From NCBI GenBank assembly GCA_017559855.1, contig JAFYQP010000018.1, positions 1 through 50,527 of the forward strand: 50,527 nucleotides of DNA. Reading direction: 5' to 3'. This DNA comes from Clostridia bacterium. GTDB lineage: Bacteria; Bacillota; Clostridia; Oscillospirales; JAAYXM01. The translations under genes and the position numbers were made by a program. The notes below the pieces were generated by a model. That model was not told the DNA's origin. It ran no database searches and saw only the letters and a list, made by a program, of their open reading frames with translations. Below are positions 1-8,605 of the stretch, one piece after another; positions within the stretch are counted from its first letter, which is position 1, and each line of letters opens with the position of its first letter.

Positions 1-1
1 A

Positions 2-1141
2 AATAAAGAGCGACTTGACTTAGCACTCATTTACTGTGAGCGTGAATGTAATGCGGCGGCGGTGTTTACCACAAACCGTGTTAAGGCAGCACCGGTATAT
101 CTCGATATGAAGAATATCAAAAGCGGGAAAATGCAGGCGGTAATCGCAAACAGTGGTAACGCAAATGCTTGTGCTCCCAACGGTATGCAGTCGGCAGAAA
201 AAATGTGTGCCGCTACCGCAAAAGAACTTAACTTAAGTCCCGAGCGTGTATTCGTATGCTCCACCGGTGTAATCGGTGTTGAACTTGACACAACTCCGGT
301 TGAAAACGCTCTTCCTGCACTTGCGAAAAGCCTTTCAAAGGAAGGCGCAGAGGCGGCGGCACAGGCTATTCTTACCACCGACCTTGTTAAAAAGGAAATC
401 GCCCTTGAGGCAGAAATCGGTGGCAAGACCGTGAAAATCGGCGCTATTGCAAAGGGTTCCGGTATGATTCATCCCAATATGGGTACAATGCTTTGTTTCA
501 TTACAACAGATGCGGCAATTGATGCAACCCTTCTTGACAAAGCACTTAAAGAAACGGTAAAGAGAACCTTTAACCGCGTAAGCGTTGACGGTGATACATC
601 AACTAACGATACAGCGGTTGTTCTTGCATCCGGTATGGCAGGAAATGCGGAAATTACAAGTGAAGATGAGGATTACAACACTTTCTGTGCACTTTTATAT
701 AAAGTTTGTGAACATCTTGCCCGTGCAATTGCAAGAGATGGCGAGGGTGCAACACGCCTTATTACTTGCGAGGTAAAGGGTGCAAAAGATGAAAAGAGTG
801 CGGAAAAACTTGCAAAATCCGTTATCGGTTCATCCCTTACCAAAGCGGCAATGTTCGGCTCTGACGCTAATTGGGGCCGTGTAATTTGTGCAATGGGCTA
901 TTCCGGCGAAGAGTTTGATCCGGAGAAGGTTAAAATTTCTTTTAAATCCGTAAAGGGCGAGATTTTAGTCTGCGAGGCGGGCAGAGGTCTTGTGTTTGAT
1001 GAAGATAAGGCAAAGGAAATCCTCTCACAAGATGAGGTTATAATCTCTGCATCTCTTGCAGAGGGTAATGGCCAGGCTACCGTCTGGGGTTGCGACCTTA
1101 CTTATGATTACGTTAAAATAAACGGCGATTACAGAAGTTAG
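2..1141 (+). CDS. argJ: Bifunctional ornithine acetyltransferase / N-acetylglutamate synthase (5' partial)
   Basis: Transfers the acetyl group from N-acetylornithine to glutamate, the recycling step of arginine synthesis, in the cytoplasm. The frame is open to the left edge (first full codon at base 2), so roughly the first 20-30 residues are missing; 379 are visible. Recognisable blocks are FTTNRVKAAP near the visible start, KGSGMIHPN before the autocleavage site, DGDTSTNDT, and GSDANWGRVICAMGYSG. The precursor is normally cut before a Thr in an M-A-T motif; here it reads M-G-T (Gly replaces Ala, nucleophile Thr kept). First visible gene of an operon with argB 14 bases downstream; argC would be expected to the left. 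Whether it also uses acetyl-CoA (bifunctional) cannot be told from sequence. Confidence 0.96.
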   Translation, partial: NKERLDLALIYCERECNAAAVFTTNRVKAAPVYLDMKNIKSGKMQAVIANSGNANACAPNGMQSAEKMCAATAKELNLSPERVFVCSTGVIGVELDTTPVENALPALAKSLSKEGAEAAAQAILTTDLVKKEIALEAEIGGKTVKIGAIAKGSGMIHPNMGTMLCFITTDAAIDATLLDKALKETVKRTFNRVSVDGDTSTNDTAVVLASGMAGNAEITSEDEDYNTFCALLYKVCEHLARAIARDGEGATRLITCEVKGAKDEKSAEKLAKSVIGSSLTKAAMFGSDANWGRVICAMGYSGEEFDPEKVKISFKSVKGEILVCEAGRGLVFDEDKAKEILSQDEVIISASLAEGNGQATVWGCDLTYDYVKINGDYRS

Positions 1142-1155
1142 GAGGAAGAAAAACA

Positions 1156-2025
1156 ATGAGCAGTCATATTGAACGTGCAAAAATACTTGTTGAAGCACTT
1201 CCCTATATTCAGAAATACTATAACAAAACCGTTGTTATCAAATACGGCGGCAACGCAATGATCAATGAGGAGTTAAAGCAGGCGGTAATTAACGATATCG
1301 TACTTTTATCTCTTGTTGGTGTAAAAGTTGTTGTTGTGCATGGTGGTGGTCCGGAGATTACTGCTATGTTTGAGCGTGTTGGCAAGGAGAGCAAGTTTGT
1401 AAACGGTCTCCGCTATACAGACGATGATTCCATGGATTTGGTACAGATGGTTCTTGCCGGAAAACTCAATAAGGAAATCGTTTCCATTATCAATAAAGCG
1501 GGCGGCCGTGCAATCGGTCTTTGCGGTATTGACGGCGGTCTTTTCAAAGCAGAAAAACTTACCGAAGACGGTTTTGATTACGGTCGTGTAGGTGAGATTA
1601 CCGAGGTTGATACCTCTGTTGTAAATGATGCTCTAAGTTGCGGATTCATTCCGGTTATTTCCACCGTTGCACAAGGTGAGGACGGAAGTTACAACATCAA
1701 TGCAGATACTGCGGCGGCAAAACTTGCATCTGCCCTTAAGGCGGAAAAAGTTATGCTTCTTACCGATATTGCAGGGCTCATGATGGACCCGAATGATCCT
1801 GCTACCCTTATCCGTGACATCAACGTTTCCGAGATTCCCCGTCTCCAGCGTGACGGCGTTATCTCCGGCGGTATGATTCCCAAGATCGACTGTTGTGTTG
1901 AGGCGGTACGTCAGGGCGTTAAACAGGCAAATATTTTAGACGGTCGTGTACCGCATTCCATACTTATGGAAATGCTTTCCGATGAAGGTATCGGCACCAT
2001 GATTTACGGTGAAAGGTGCGTGTAA
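1156..2025 (+). CDS. argB: Acetylglutamate kinase
   Basis: Phosphorylates N-acetylglutamate with ATP, the second step of arginine synthesis. The 289-residue length is typical of the family. The N-terminal nucleotide-binding motif KYGGNAM lies at residues 29-35, the glycine-rich VHGGGPEI at about 61-68, and a NINADTAAAKLA segment lies further on; all belong to the amino-acid kinase fold. ATG start with a strong AGGAGG site about 8 bases upstream. It lies between argJ and argD in one transcription unit (gaps of 14 and 3 bases). The enzyme is often the arginine-feedback target, but no judgement on feedback is possible here. Confidence 0.97.
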   Translation: MSSHIERAKILVEALPYIQKYYNKTVVIKYGGNAMINEELKQAVINDIVLLSLVGVKVVVVHGGGPEITAMFERVGKESKFVNGLRYTDDDSMDLVQMVLAGKLNKEIVSIINKAGGRAIGLCGIDGGLFKAEKLTEDGFDYGRVGEITEVDTSVVNDALSCGFIPVISTVAQGEDGSYNINADTAAAKLASALKAEKVMLLTDIAGLMMDPNDPATLIRDINVSEIPRLQRDGVISGGMIPKIDCCVEAVRQGVKQANILDGRVPHSILMEMLSDEGIGTMIYGERCV

Positions 2026-2028
2026 GTT

Positions 2029-3219
2029 TTGCAGAGCACACAGGAAATTAAAAATAAAGATTCACAGTTTATAATGCAGACCTACGGCAGATTCCCGGTA
2101 GCAATCGCAAAGGGTGAAGGTGCCAAGGTCTATAGCCCCGAAGGCAAGGAGTATATCGACTTTACAAGTGGTATCGGCGTTTGCAGTGTAGGTTACGGAA
2201 ACAAAGCGTGGGCAGAGGCTATCTATGAGCAGGCACTTACCCTTGGACATATTTCCAATTTATACTATACCGAGCCGTCCGTGCGTCTTGCCGAGCGTCT
2301 TTGTACCATTTCCGGTATGAGTAACGTGTTTTTCTCAAACTCCGGTGCAGAGAGCAACGAGGGTGCAATCAAACTTGCAAGAAAGTATAGCAGGGATAAA
2401 TACGGTGAGGGCAGACATAAGATAATTACCCTTTACCAATCCTTCCACGGCAGAACGGTTACAACTCTTGCCGCAACCGGACAGGACGTGTTCCACACAA
2501 ATTTCTTCCCCTTTACCGAAGGATTCTCTCACGTGCCGGCAAATGATTTCGAGGCACTGCTTGGCGAGGTTGATGAAACAACCTGTGCAATTATGATGGA
2601 ACTTGTTCAGGGTGAGGGCGGCGTACTTCCTTTAGAGCGTGAATTTGTCAAAAAAGTCCGTGCACTTTGTGATGAACGTGATATTCTCCTCATTATCGAT
2701 GAGGTGCAGACGGGTATCGGCAGATGCGGAAAACTTTTTGCGTTTATGGAATACGGAATTCTTCCGGACGTTGCAACCACCGCAAAGGGAATCGCGGGTG
2801 GTCTTCCCATGGGTGCGGTTTTCGCAAATGAAAAGACAAAGAATGTACTTACGGCGGGCACTCACGCAACAACTTTCGGTGCAAACCCCATTTGCTCCGC
2901 GGCAGCAAATAAAGTGCTTGACATTTTAGAAGGCGGCGTACTTGACGAGGTTTCTGCAAAAGGTGATTATATCCGTGAAAAAATTGAGGCGATGGACCTT
3001 GCGGTTGTAAAAGGTACTCGCGGACTTGGCCTTATGATTGGTGTAGTAGTGCCTGAAGGAGAGCATAAAGCATATGCGTCAAAACTCATTGATGCGGGAC
3101 TTTTATGCATAACCGCAGGACGTGACGCAATCCGATTCTTACCACCGCTTACAATAACCTATGAAGAAATTGATCTTGGTCTTAAAATATTTGAAACCGT
3201 TATGAAGGAGGCGAAGTAA
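2029..3219 (+). CDS. argD: Acetylornithine aminotransferase
   Basis: PLP-dependent class III aminotransferase that makes N-acetylornithine from the semialdehyde and glutamate. The protein has 396 residues, a normal length. SGAESNEGAIKLARKY near residue 105, SFHGRT near 138, DEVQTGIGR near 224 (Asp224 contacts the PLP ring nitrogen) and TTAKGIAGGLPMG with the Schiff-base Lys253 are all present. The start is TTG, three bases after the argB stop, with AAAGGTG about ten bases upstream; the next in-frame ATG (residue 16) would cut into the conserved N-terminus. The start is weak and probably relies on translational coupling to argB. Confidence 0.95.
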   Translation: MQSTQEIKNKDSQFIMQTYGRFPVAIAKGEGAKVYSPEGKEYIDFTSGIGVCSVGYGNKAWAEAIYEQALTLGHISNLYYTEPSVRLAERLCTISGMSNVFFSNSGAESNEGAIKLARKYSRDKYGEGRHKIITLYQSFHGRTVTTLAATGQDVFHTNFFPFTEGFSHVPANDFEALLGEVDETTCAIMMELVQGEGGVLPLEREFVKKVRALCDERDILLIIDEVQTGIGRCGKLFAFMEYGILPDVATTAKGIAGGLPMGAVFANEKTKNVLTAGTHATTFGANPICSAAANKVLDILEGGVLDEVSAKGDYIREKIEAMDLAVVKGTRGLGLMIGVVVPEGEHKAYASKLIDAGLLCITAGRDAIRFLPPLTITYEEIDLGLKIFETVMKEAK

Positions 3220-4137
3220 TTGAAAAAAGACCTTTTAAAAATTACAGACTTATCCTGTGAGGATATTACACACATTTTAGACGTGGCAGACCAGCTTAAA
3301 TACAATCAGAAGCACGGCATCCCCCACAGACTTCTTGAGGGCAAGACTCTTGCTATGATTTTCCAAAAATCTTCCACCCGTACCCGTGTTTCATTCGACG
3401 TTGGTATGTTCCAACTCGGCGGCCACGCAATGTTCTTATCTACCGCAGATATTCAGATGGGTAGAGGCGAATCTATCCGTGATACCGCCCGTGTTCTTTC
3501 TCGTTATTGCGACGGTATTATGATTCGCACCTACGGTCAGGACGAGGTTGAGGAACTTGCAGAATATGCAACAATTCCGGTAATTAACGGCCTTACCGAT
3601 TACTCTCACCCTTGTCAGGTTTTGGCTGATTTAATGACAATCCGTGAGCATCAGAAAACCCTCGAGGGGCTCCATATGTGCTATATCGGCGACGGTAACA
3701 ATATGGCAAACTCTCTTGTTGCTGGCGGTCTTATTACCGGTATGAAGGTCACTTGTGCTACACCTAAGGGTTACGAGCCGGACCCGCAGATTCTTGACTT
3801 TGCAAAGAAATACGGCGATAAGTTCTCTTGGCATGAGGACGTTATGGAGGCTGCACGTGGTGCGGATATTCTTGTTACCGACGTTTGGGCAAGTATGGGC
3901 CAGGAGGAGGAGCGTGAAGAACGCGCAAGAATCTTCCAGGGCTATCAGATTAATGAGGCGGTAATGCAGACCGCAAATAAAGGTGCAATCGTGCTCCATT
4001 GCTTACCTGCACACAAAGGCGAGGAGATTACCGAAGACGTGTTTGAAAAATACGCAGACTGCATCTTCGACGAGGCAGAAAACCGACTCCACGCACAGAA
4101 AGCGGTTATGGCAATCTGTATGGGCGAAACCAAGTAA
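3220..4137 (+). CDS. argF: Ornithine carbamoyltransferase
   Basis: Condenses ornithine with carbamoyl phosphate to give citrulline. At 305 residues it matches anabolic OTCases. The carbamoyl-phosphate loop SSTRTR (residues 51-56), the HPCQ motif near 130, and HCLPAHKGEE near 263 are present, and they separate it from aspartate carbamoyltransferase. TTG start directly after the argD stop (no gap), with AAGGAGG about 8 bases upstream, so it is translationally linked to argD. Last gene of the operon; a strong terminator follows within five bases. Its substrate would come from carAB at 13.7-18 kb. A catabolic role is less likely given its argJBD neighbours. Confidence 0.96.
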   Translation: MKKDLLKITDLSCEDITHILDVADQLKYNQKHGIPHRLLEGKTLAMIFQKSSTRTRVSFDVGMFQLGGHAMFLSTADIQMGRGESIRDTARVLSRYCDGIMIRTYGQDEVEELAEYATIPVINGLTDYSHPCQVLADLMTIREHQKTLEGLHMCYIGDGNNMANSLVAGGLITGMKVTCATPKGYEPDPQILDFAKKYGDKFSWHEDVMEAARGADILVTDVWASMGQEEEREERARIFQGYQINEAVMQTANKGAIVLHCLPAHKGEEITEDVFEKYADCIFDEAENRLHAQKAVMAICMGETK

Positions 4138-4140
4138 TAA

Positions 4141-4174
4141 AAAAGAGCATTGGATAAAATCCAATGCTCTTTTT
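4141..4174. terminator. Bidirectional intrinsic terminator, argF / small membrane gene
   Basis: A 14-bp perfect stem with a TAAAA loop, flanked by A-runs and T-runs so it can act in both directions. It ends the rightward arg operon and the leftward 48-residue gene. Confidence 0.9.
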
Positions 4175-4186
4175 GGTTTTTAAGTG

Positions 4187-4333
4187 TTATTTCTTCCCGT
4201 TAAATCCAATGATAAATGCTCCCATAACGCAAATTGCGACAAGAACGCCGACTTCTGCGGCATTGGTAAAGAAACTCATTGTAAGAAGACCAATGACAAG
4301 TGTGACAAATGCGGCTAAAATAGCCTTTCCCAT
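4187..4333 (-). CDS. Small hydrophobic membrane protein (48 aa), function unknown
   Basis: A 48-residue open frame, shorter than usual gene-calling limits. ATG at 4333 with a good AAGGAG site about 9 bases upstream. The product starts MGKAILAAFVTLVIGLL and ends FIIGFNGKK. It has two hydrophobic stretches (about residues 4-21 and 27-44) joined by a short polar turn, with lysines at both ends, so it is a likely two-helix membrane hairpin. It has its own promoter (4364-4392) and shares the bidirectional terminator with argF. I do not recognise a family. Promoter, ribosome site, reading frame and terminator together make it a credible gene; the role is unknown. Confidence 0.75.
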   Translation of the reverse strand: MGKAILAAFVTLVIGLLTMSFFTNAAEVGVLVAICVMGAFIIGFNGKK

Positions 4334-4363
4334 AAAAACAACTCCTTTATAAATGCTATCTAT

Positions 4364-4392
4364 AATATAGCATAACTTGTGCGACTATGCAA
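4364..4392 (-). promoter_or_regulatory. Promoter of the 48-aa membrane protein gene
   Basis: Leftward TTGCAT (4387-4392), 17-bp spacer, TATATT (4364-4369), with a TGC extended -10. It lies about 30 bases upstream of the start codon and just beyond the terminator of the SLH gene. Confidence 0.65.
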
Positions 4393-4393
4393 T

Positions 4394-4427
4394 AAAAGGG
4401 CACGGGATAAATTCCCGTGCCCTTTTT
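4394..4427 (-). terminator. Intrinsic terminator of the SLH beta-propeller gene
   Basis: A GC-rich stem (AAAAGGGCACGGG pairing with its complement) with a short AT loop and flanking A/T runs, 16 bases past the stop codon of the leftward SLH gene. Confidence 0.88.
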
Positions 4428-4442
4428 GTATTTATTTTATGC

Positions 4443-7373
4443 TTACTTTGTGAAAGTATACTTGAATGTATTTGTTCCGTGTACGCCGTAGAGGTTACCG
4501 TAATTGTCCTCAACGTGATAGAGACCGGAGTCACGGATAAGGAGTTGAACATCCTTGGTTTTAACGTCAATGCTGTAAATATTAGCGGTCTGACGGTAGT
4601 CTTCCGGAATAATACCTACGTTATAAAGGTCGGACACGTAAATCTTAGTGCCGTCGTTTGAAAGTGTCATCTTGTCGCCGTACCAGGTAGCACCGAAGTT
4701 GTTGATGGAAACGTTCTTCTGATAGATTATCTTGTTAGCCTTCGGATCGAAGATGAAGAGGCGGGTGCTTGTGGTTTCATCACAATTTGCAAGGCCCCAG
4801 ACGTTTCCGTCGGATGCGGTGGTCATTGCGGTAATTGCGGTAGCACCGGGGATGATTACGCCGTACTTCTCAAACTCCTTGGTAGCGAAGTTGTAGGAGA
4901 AGAGTTCACATTCTTTCGCTCTCGGATCGGTGTTACTGCCGGGACGGATTGACGTACCGAAGAATACCTTGCGGTTTGCATATGCGATACCGGTAATGGT
5001 AAGATCCGGAACTACAGAGTGGGTTGACCAATAGGAATCGTCATTCTTTTCCATATCGTAGAATGCGATTGCACTACCATAGAAGCCCTGCTTGGGAATG
5101 GTAGCAACTACCATGGTCTTTTCTTCCGGAATACCTAAAAGATTGTACGGTCTGTCCTGATTGGGATATGAGGGATCGTCTGCTTTTGAACCCATATTCA
5201 TTGCGAGATAGGGATTGTTTGCCGCGGTGTTCCAAGTTTCTTTTGTATTATACTTTGAAATGTAAGAGTTGGGGTAACGACCGAAGAAAATGTAATCGCC
5301 GTAAACGCCCATGCCCTCAACCTGGCGGAGACCGTAAAGGTCTTCAAACTCGCCGGTAGTGGGGTTGTAGCGGCCGGTGGAAGCACCGATATAGCCGCCT
5401 ATATAGATGTTGCCGTCATTTGCCTTGATTGTGCAGTTGCCGGTAGTGGGGTTACCGTCGACAACGAGTTGGATGAAACTCAACTTGTTTGTCTCTAAGT
5501 TATAACGTAAGAATGAGCCTAAATGGCTGTTAAGTGTTACAAAGGACCAGCCGGGGAACTCCGGATCATCAAGTTCTAAGAAAATGTAGTTAAGCGGTGC
5601 GGTGCCCCAAGCATCCTGAACACCTTCTGCGATGTAGGAAATCTCGTCGGTATCTACGTTGTACTTATAGAACTGAACGTTATCGAAGAAATATATGTAA
5701 TTTCCAACGGGGGAAAGGGGAGAAACTGCACGGCCGTTCATGTGAGTCTGAGTTAACTTTTCGCTTGTTTCAAGATGTGTAAAGGTGATTTCCTCACCGG
5801 TCTTTGCATCTAAAACAAATAAGTTACTGCCAACCTCACTGCGGCAGAAGAGTTTACCCTTGACAAGACGCATATCATAAACAACGCCGATGGAATCAAC
5901 GTATTTCTGGGGGAGAATGTTTACCTTCTCGCCGGTCTTGGGATTAAAGCGATAAACGAATGCCTTGCCTTCGCTACTGCGAGCGGCAACGAAAACAACG
6001 TCGCTATCCGGATCTGCAATTGCGTAATACTGACCATAATCCTTGTCGCCGAGTTTGTATTCGGTGAACTTATCGGTCTTGGGATCTAAACTGTAAATGG
6101 AGTTGGAGGTTGCCTGTGCACCCCAGATAATGCCGTTTTCATCCTCGGTCATAACAAGGGGGAGTGTAGAGCCGCCTGCAGGCGGGCCGATAAGTTCGAG
6201 GGTTTCGGTATCCACATTCCAACGATAGATAAGTGCTTCGCCGTACGCGGCAACATAACAGTCACCTGAGGAATGAACGAAGACGCCCCAAGCACCGTTT
6301 GACTTACGGGTTTTACCGGCCTTGTCGGTTAATTCGAGAGGAATACAGAATACCTGCTCTCCGGTTTCCGGACGAATACCGATGAAGGAAGCGGGAGTAC
6401 CATCGTTTACCATGTAAACGATATTCTTGCCGTTCTTATCCTTACCGCCGTCGCAGTATTTGTTATAAATAACCTGGTTGGTAACGCCAAGATTCTCGGT
6501 TGTGTAACCGCCGCCGTTACGGCTTAAGTCGTTCTTAACAAACTTGCCGGAGATAACGGTTTTGTTATCCTTGAATACGGTCTTCTCGGTACAATTGCGG
6601 AGGATAATATTACCCTCAACTTTAACGTTCTCAAGGTTAATGATAGACCAAGCATCAACCGCTTCGGAGAGGATAAGGTCACCTTTAACGGTGATATTCT
6701 TAAGGGTTGTGTCTTTTGCGGTAACGAGAAGGTTACCCTCAACGTCCTTTTCATATGTACCCTCTGCGGTATCACGAATCATTCTGTCAAGAAGTGTTAC
6801 AAATTCAGCACGGGTAATGTTTGCCTTGGGATTAATCTTGCCGTTTGCACCCTTTGCATAACCGAGTTTGACCATAACTGCGGTAGCATCTTTTGCCCAG
6901 GAACTAACGGTGTTTTTGTCGGAGAAACTCTCTATTGAAGAGTCACCAAACTGTAAGCAGAAAAGACGGGACAGTACGGTGAAAGTTTCTTCACGGGTAA
7001 TTTTGTCTTGAGGACGCATCTTCATATTAGCACCGAAGATAACCTGCATACGACGAGCAGCTGCAACGTCTTCTGCATACCAAGCGTCTTTGGGAACGTC
7101 GGTATAGCCGGTTAAATCCTCAACTAAAGTAGCACCGAAAATACGGCGTACGATTGCTGAAAGTTCTGCTCTTGTGAGAAGACCTTCCGGATTAAGGCCG
7201 TTGCCGTTGCCGTTTATCCAACCATTTTCTGCGGCACGGGTGAGGGACGCTTCTGCCCAGTGGCCTTCGATGTCTGCCCATTCTTTTTCAGATGCATCGG
7301 TAGCAAAAGCAACCAATGAACAGGAACAAAGGATGGACATGGTTAAGAGGAGTGCTAAAAGTCTGTTTTTCAT
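4443..7373 (-). CDS. SLH-anchored surface protein with a beta-propeller-like repeat region
   Basis: Predicted exported protein of 976 residues held to cell-wall polymer. ATG at 7373 is preferred because AAGGAAGG lies 8 bases upstream; an in-frame TTG at 7379 is too close to it. Signal peptide at residues 1-25, probably cut after VAFA. Three SLH repeats follow at about 31-79, 89-138 and 148-200, with LTRAE, ITREE and ITRAE signatures. A short segment of beta-helix character (about 210-290) leads into a long region with at least ten repeats of the form Y-x-x-[ND]-x-x-T-x-x (YRWNVDTETL, YSLDPKTDKF, YRFNPKTGEK, YNPTTGEFED and so on), as in beta-propeller blades. No catalytic motif seen; glycan or polymer binding is only an inference. 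Second gene of an SLH pair, 21 bases after its partner. Confidence 0.85.
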   Translation of the reverse strand: MKNRLLALLLTMSILCSCSLVAFATDASEKEWADIEGHWAEASLTRAAENGWINGNGNGLNPEGLLTRAELSAIVRRIFGATLVEDLTGYTDVPKDAWYAEDVAAARRMQVIFGANMKMRPQDKITREETFTVLSRLFCLQFGDSSIESFSDKNTVSSWAKDATAVMVKLGYAKGANGKINPKANITRAEFVTLLDRMIRDTAEGTYEKDVEGNLLVTAKDTTLKNITVKGDLILSEAVDAWSIINLENVKVEGNIILRNCTEKTVFKDNKTVISGKFVKNDLSRNGGGYTTENLGVTNQVIYNKYCDGGKDKNGKNIVYMVNDGTPASFIGIRPETGEQVFCIPLELTDKAGKTRKSNGAWGVFVHSSGDCYVAAYGEALIYRWNVDTETLELIGPPAGGSTLPLVMTEDENGIIWGAQATSNSIYSLDPKTDKFTEYKLGDKDYGQYYAIADPDSDVVFVAARSSEGKAFVYRFNPKTGEKVNILPQKYVDSIGVVYDMRLVKGKLFCRSEVGSNLFVLDAKTGEEITFTHLETSEKLTQTHMNGRAVSPLSPVGNYIYFFDNVQFYKYNVDTDEISYIAEGVQDAWGTAPLNYIFLELDDPEFPGWSFVTLNSHLGSFLRYNLETNKLSFIQLVVDGNPTTGNCTIKANDGNIYIGGYIGASTGRYNPTTGEFEDLYGLRQVEGMGVYGDYIFFGRYPNSYISKYNTKETWNTAANNPYLAMNMGSKADDPSYPNQDRPYNLLGIPEEKTMVVATIPKQGFYGSAIAFYDMEKNDDSYWSTHSVVPDLTITGIAYANRKVFFGTSIRPGSNTDPRAKECELFSYNFATKEFEKYGVIIPGATAITAMTTASDGNVWGLANCDETTSTRLFIFDPKANKIIYQKNVSINNFGATWYGDKMTLSNDGTKIYVSDLYNVGIIPEDYRQTANIYSIDVKTKDVQLLIRDSGLYHVEDNYGNLYGVHGTNTFKYTFTK

Positions 7374-7394
7374 AGTCAAACCCTTCCTTATAAA

Positions 7395-8546
7395 TTATTT
7401 ATTGAGCAGACGGTCTAAAATAACTGCGACCTCTGCACGGGTTGCATAATTTTTCGGATTAATCTTACCGCCGGCACCGGTGATAACCTCTGCACGGGTG
7501 AGAAGGTTAACCGCATCGATAGCATAAGCGGAAACGAAATTCATATCGTCAAATGCGGGGTATGAAAGAGGCTTTAACGTAATACCTGCCTTTTCGGTTG
7601 CACGTGCGATAATTACCATAATGTCCTGACGGGTGATGGGTGCGGTGGGGTTGAATTTATCGGTACCTACACCTGTTGCAATGCCAAGTTCCTTTGCAAT
7701 ACCAACCGCATTGTAATAGTACGTTCCGCTCTTTACGTCAGCAAAGTTCTCGGAGAAACCAACCTTGAAGCCGAATGCACGGACAACAAGGGTGATGAAA
7801 TCTGCACGTGAAATATTCTTTGCAGGGGAGTAAGTGGTTGCGGAGGTGCCGGTTATAATTCCTTTTAAAACAAGGTTGTAAATTGCGTCTCTTGCCCATG
7901 TGTGATTACCAAGGTCGGTAAAACGCTCTGCAGAGGAAGCTGGAATCCACTGTGCATATACGGTAAGAGATTTATACATCTTGGTAGTTGCAAAGTCAAA
8001 AGGAACTTTGCCCGCGGGATCGGTTGTCCAACCATTGAAGATATAGCCGTCGAGAGTGGGCGGTGTGGGAGGATTTGCGGTTTTGCCCTCTTCAACCTCA
8101 ATATCAGCAACCGGAGAGCCGCCTTGTGTGTCGAAGAAAATCATATAAGTCGTAGCACCTGCGGGTACGTCGGTATAATCATCGCCCATAGCGGTACCGG
8201 AGTTGCCGCCGGTAATACCGCCGAGGGAGGCATTTTCAACGAAATTTGCGGTGATGGTTACGTTCTGTGCAGGCATAATAAAGCCGGTAACGTAATTTGC
8301 CGCATTACCAAGGACAACGTCACTTGTCGCCCAACTGTAGAAAACGTAGCCGGTATGGGGACTTGCCATAATTGTAACCTGTGTGCCGGGTGTCGCCCAA
8401 CTTTGTGATGCCTGAACAACACCACCACCTAAAGTGAGAAGGGTGATAGAGTACTGTTGTTCCGCATCACCGTCGGCAGCGAGTGCCACGGTTGATGAAA
8501 AAACAAGTAAAAGACAAAGTAGCAGGGAAAGTGATTTTTTAAACAT
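7395..8546 (-). CDS. SLH-domain surface protein with InlB-type repeats
   Basis: Exported 383-residue protein. ATG at 8546 has AAAGGAGTG six bases upstream; a TTG farther up falls in the ribosome site itself. Signal peptide at 1-23 (cut near VALA). Residues about 32-103 resemble a divergent InlB B-repeat (GGGVVQ, GYVFYSWATSD, NVTITANF), residues about 133-201 a Listeria-Bacteroides repeat (FFDTQGGSPVADI, GYIFNGWTTDP, TVYAQW). Three SLH domains close the protein at about 207-257, 266-316 and 330-381. The order is the reverse of its downstream partner, which carries SLH at the N-terminus. Such proteins bind secondary wall polymers and display adhesive modules; the ligand is unknown. Confidence 0.88.
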   Translation of the reverse strand: MFKKSLSLLLCLLLVFSSTVALAADGDAEQQYSITLLTLGGGVVQASQSWATPGTQVTIMASPHTGYVFYSWATSDVVLGNAANYVTGFIMPAQNVTITANFVENASLGGITGGNSGTAMGDDYTDVPAGATTYMIFFDTQGGSPVADIEVEEGKTANPPTPPTLDGYIFNGWTTDPAGKVPFDFATTKMYKSLTVYAQWIPASSAERFTDLGNHTWARDAIYNLVLKGIITGTSATTYSPAKNISRADFITLVVRAFGFKVGFSENFADVKSGTYYYNAVGIAKELGIATGVGTDKFNPTAPITRQDIMVIIARATEKAGITLKPLSYPAFDDMNFVSAYAIDAVNLLTRAEVITGAGGKINPKNYATRAEVAVILDRLLNK

Positions 8547-8575
8547 AAGGAACACTCCTTTCAATACTTATATAT

Positions 8576-8604
8576 AGTATAACACGCAACGGGTTTTCAC
8601 GCAA
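8576..8604 (-). promoter_or_regulatory. Promoter of the two-gene SLH operon
   Basis: Leftward TTGCGT (8599-8604), 17-bp spacer, TATACT (8576-8581), with a TGT extended -10. The -35 box overlaps the stop codon of the radical SAM gene upstream. The octamer GTTGCGTG occurs twice, 15 bp apart, within this promoter. Confidence 0.7.
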
Positions 8605-8605
8605 C
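8583..8605 (-). repeat. Direct octamer repeat in the SLH promoter
   Basis: GTTGCGTG (minus strand) at 8598-8605 and 8583-8590, start to start 15 bp. The first copy covers the -35 box and the second lies in the spacer, a placement expected of a tandem regulator site. The binding factor is unknown. Confidence 0.45.

Noticed and set aside
7902-8408. 168-codon open frame on the plus strand opposite the InlB/SLH gene
   Set aside because: No ribosome site, Cys/Ile/Arg-rich nonsense composition, and it is fully antisense to a gene with clear domains.
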